DNA from: Anaerolineaceae bacterium UBA6086
GTDB taxonomy: Bacteria; Chloroflexota; Anaerolineae; Anaerolineales; Anaerolineaceae
Assembly (NCBI GenBank): GCA_002436005.1
Contig: DIXG01000010.1
Coordinates: 1-5,013 of the forward strand
DNA: 5,013 nucleotides
Direction of reading: 5' to 3'
Shown one piece after another: positions 4,614-5,013 of this stretch. Both the position numbers and the translations under genes were made by a program. A model generated the notes under the pieces. It was not told the origin of the DNA. It saw only the letters and a list, made by a program, of their open reading frames with translations, and ran no database searches. Each line of letters starts with the position of its first letter. Positions within the stretch are counted from its first letter, which is position 1.

Positions 4614-5013
4614 ATGACCAAGCCAACCCAGCAATGGGCTAATCCTCCTGAATTGCAGATTGATCTGGAGAAGGATTACAAAGCGATCCTGCACACGGAT
4701 AAAGGAGATATTAAGATCAACCTCTTTGAAAAGAAAGTCCCCAAGACTGTCAATAATTTTGTGTTTCTTGCACTTCAGGGCTTCTATGATGGCACGTTTT
4801 TCCACCGTGTGATATTGAACTTTATGGTGCAGGGCGGTGATCCCACGGGCACGGGCTCTGGTGGACCAGGTTACCAGTTTGCTGATGAGTTTGATGAATC
4901 ACTACGGCATAACAAACCTGGCATTCTATCAATGGCAAACGCCGGGCCAAACACAAACGGCTCCCAGTTTTTTATCACCCATGTACCAACCCCATGGTTG
5001 GATGATAAGCACA
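4614..5013 (+). CDS. Cyclophilin-type peptidyl-prolyl cis-trans isomerase (C-terminus cut by window edge)
   Basis: The gene starts with ATG at 4614 and stays open to the right edge, giving 133 codons plus one base. It catalyses cis-trans isomerisation of Xaa-Pro bonds and helps protein folding. There is no signal peptide or membrane segment, so it should be cytoplasmic. The cyclophilin core begins near residue 23 (YKAILHTDKGDIKINLF) and includes TFFHRVILNFMVQGGDPTGTG (61-81), GILSMANAGPNTNGSQFFIT (103-122) and PWLDDKH (127-133). Arg65, Phe70, Gln73, Asn109, Gln118, Phe120, Trp128 and His133 correspond to CypA Arg55, Phe60, Gln63, Asn102, Gln111, Phe113, Trp121 and His126, so the active site appears complete. 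GAAAGG at 4603-4608 lies 5 bases before the ATG. The 36-base gap after the epimerase has no hairpin terminator, so read-through from the mutase operon is likely. The remaining C-terminal part lies outside the window. Confidence 0.95.
   Translation, partial: MTKPTQQWANPPELQIDLEKDYKAILHTDKGDIKINLFEKKVPKTVNNFVFLALQGFYDGTFFHRVILNFMVQGGDPTGTGSGGPGYQFADEFDESLRHNKPGILSMANAGPNTNGSQFFITHVPTPWLDDKH

Noticed and set aside
4596..4805. 69-codon minus-strand ORF overlapping the cyclophilin start
   Set aside because: The plus strand encodes an unmistakable cyclophilin with an intact active site, so this is a shadow.

Overview
The window looks like chromosomal housekeeping DNA from a bacterium of the Chloroflexota, most likely class Anaerolineae. 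This is an inference from three things: a RodZ-type protein with two helix-turn-helix domains and Pro/Thr-rich tracts, a ribosomal protein bL9 with a long acidic tail, and a two-subunit-type methylmalonyl-CoA mutase next to its epimerase. No marker gene in the window settles the taxonomy.

Layout. Two transcription units diverge from a spacer at about 2249-2505. To the left, on the minus strand, lie rplI (bL9, 1655-2248), then a RodZ-like gene (161-1567), then the first 56 codons of rimO (1-168, cut by the window edge). A GC-rich hairpin with a moderately U-rich tail separates rplI from the RodZ-like gene. A perfect TATAAT sits exactly where a leaderless RodZ mRNA would need it. The RodZ-like and rimO genes overlap by 8 bases. 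To the right, on the plus strand, lie the catalytic subunit of methylmalonyl-CoA mutase (2506-4158), methylmalonyl-CoA epimerase (4170-4577) and the first 133 codons of a cytoplasmic cyclophilin-type peptidyl-prolyl isomerase (from 4614, cut by the right edge). The spacings of 11 and 36 bases and the absence of a terminator fit one operon.

How the genes work together. The mutase and epimerase interconvert succinyl-CoA, (R)-methylmalonyl-CoA and (S)-methylmalonyl-CoA, the core of propionyl-CoA assimilation or of propionate formation. The mutase protein has no cobalamin-binding domain, so its B12-binding partner must be encoded outside the window. The left-hand genes serve the ribosome (bL9; RimO modifies S12) and probably cell shape or membrane-anchored DNA binding (RodZ-like).

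I see no CRISPR array, transposon, tRNA, rRNA, phage gene or defence system. The points most worth a second look are the tandem-HTH architecture of the RodZ-like protein, its apparent leaderless promoter, the acidic tail of bL9, and possible RNA structure and small ORFs in the divergent spacer. None of these amounts to a clearly new system.
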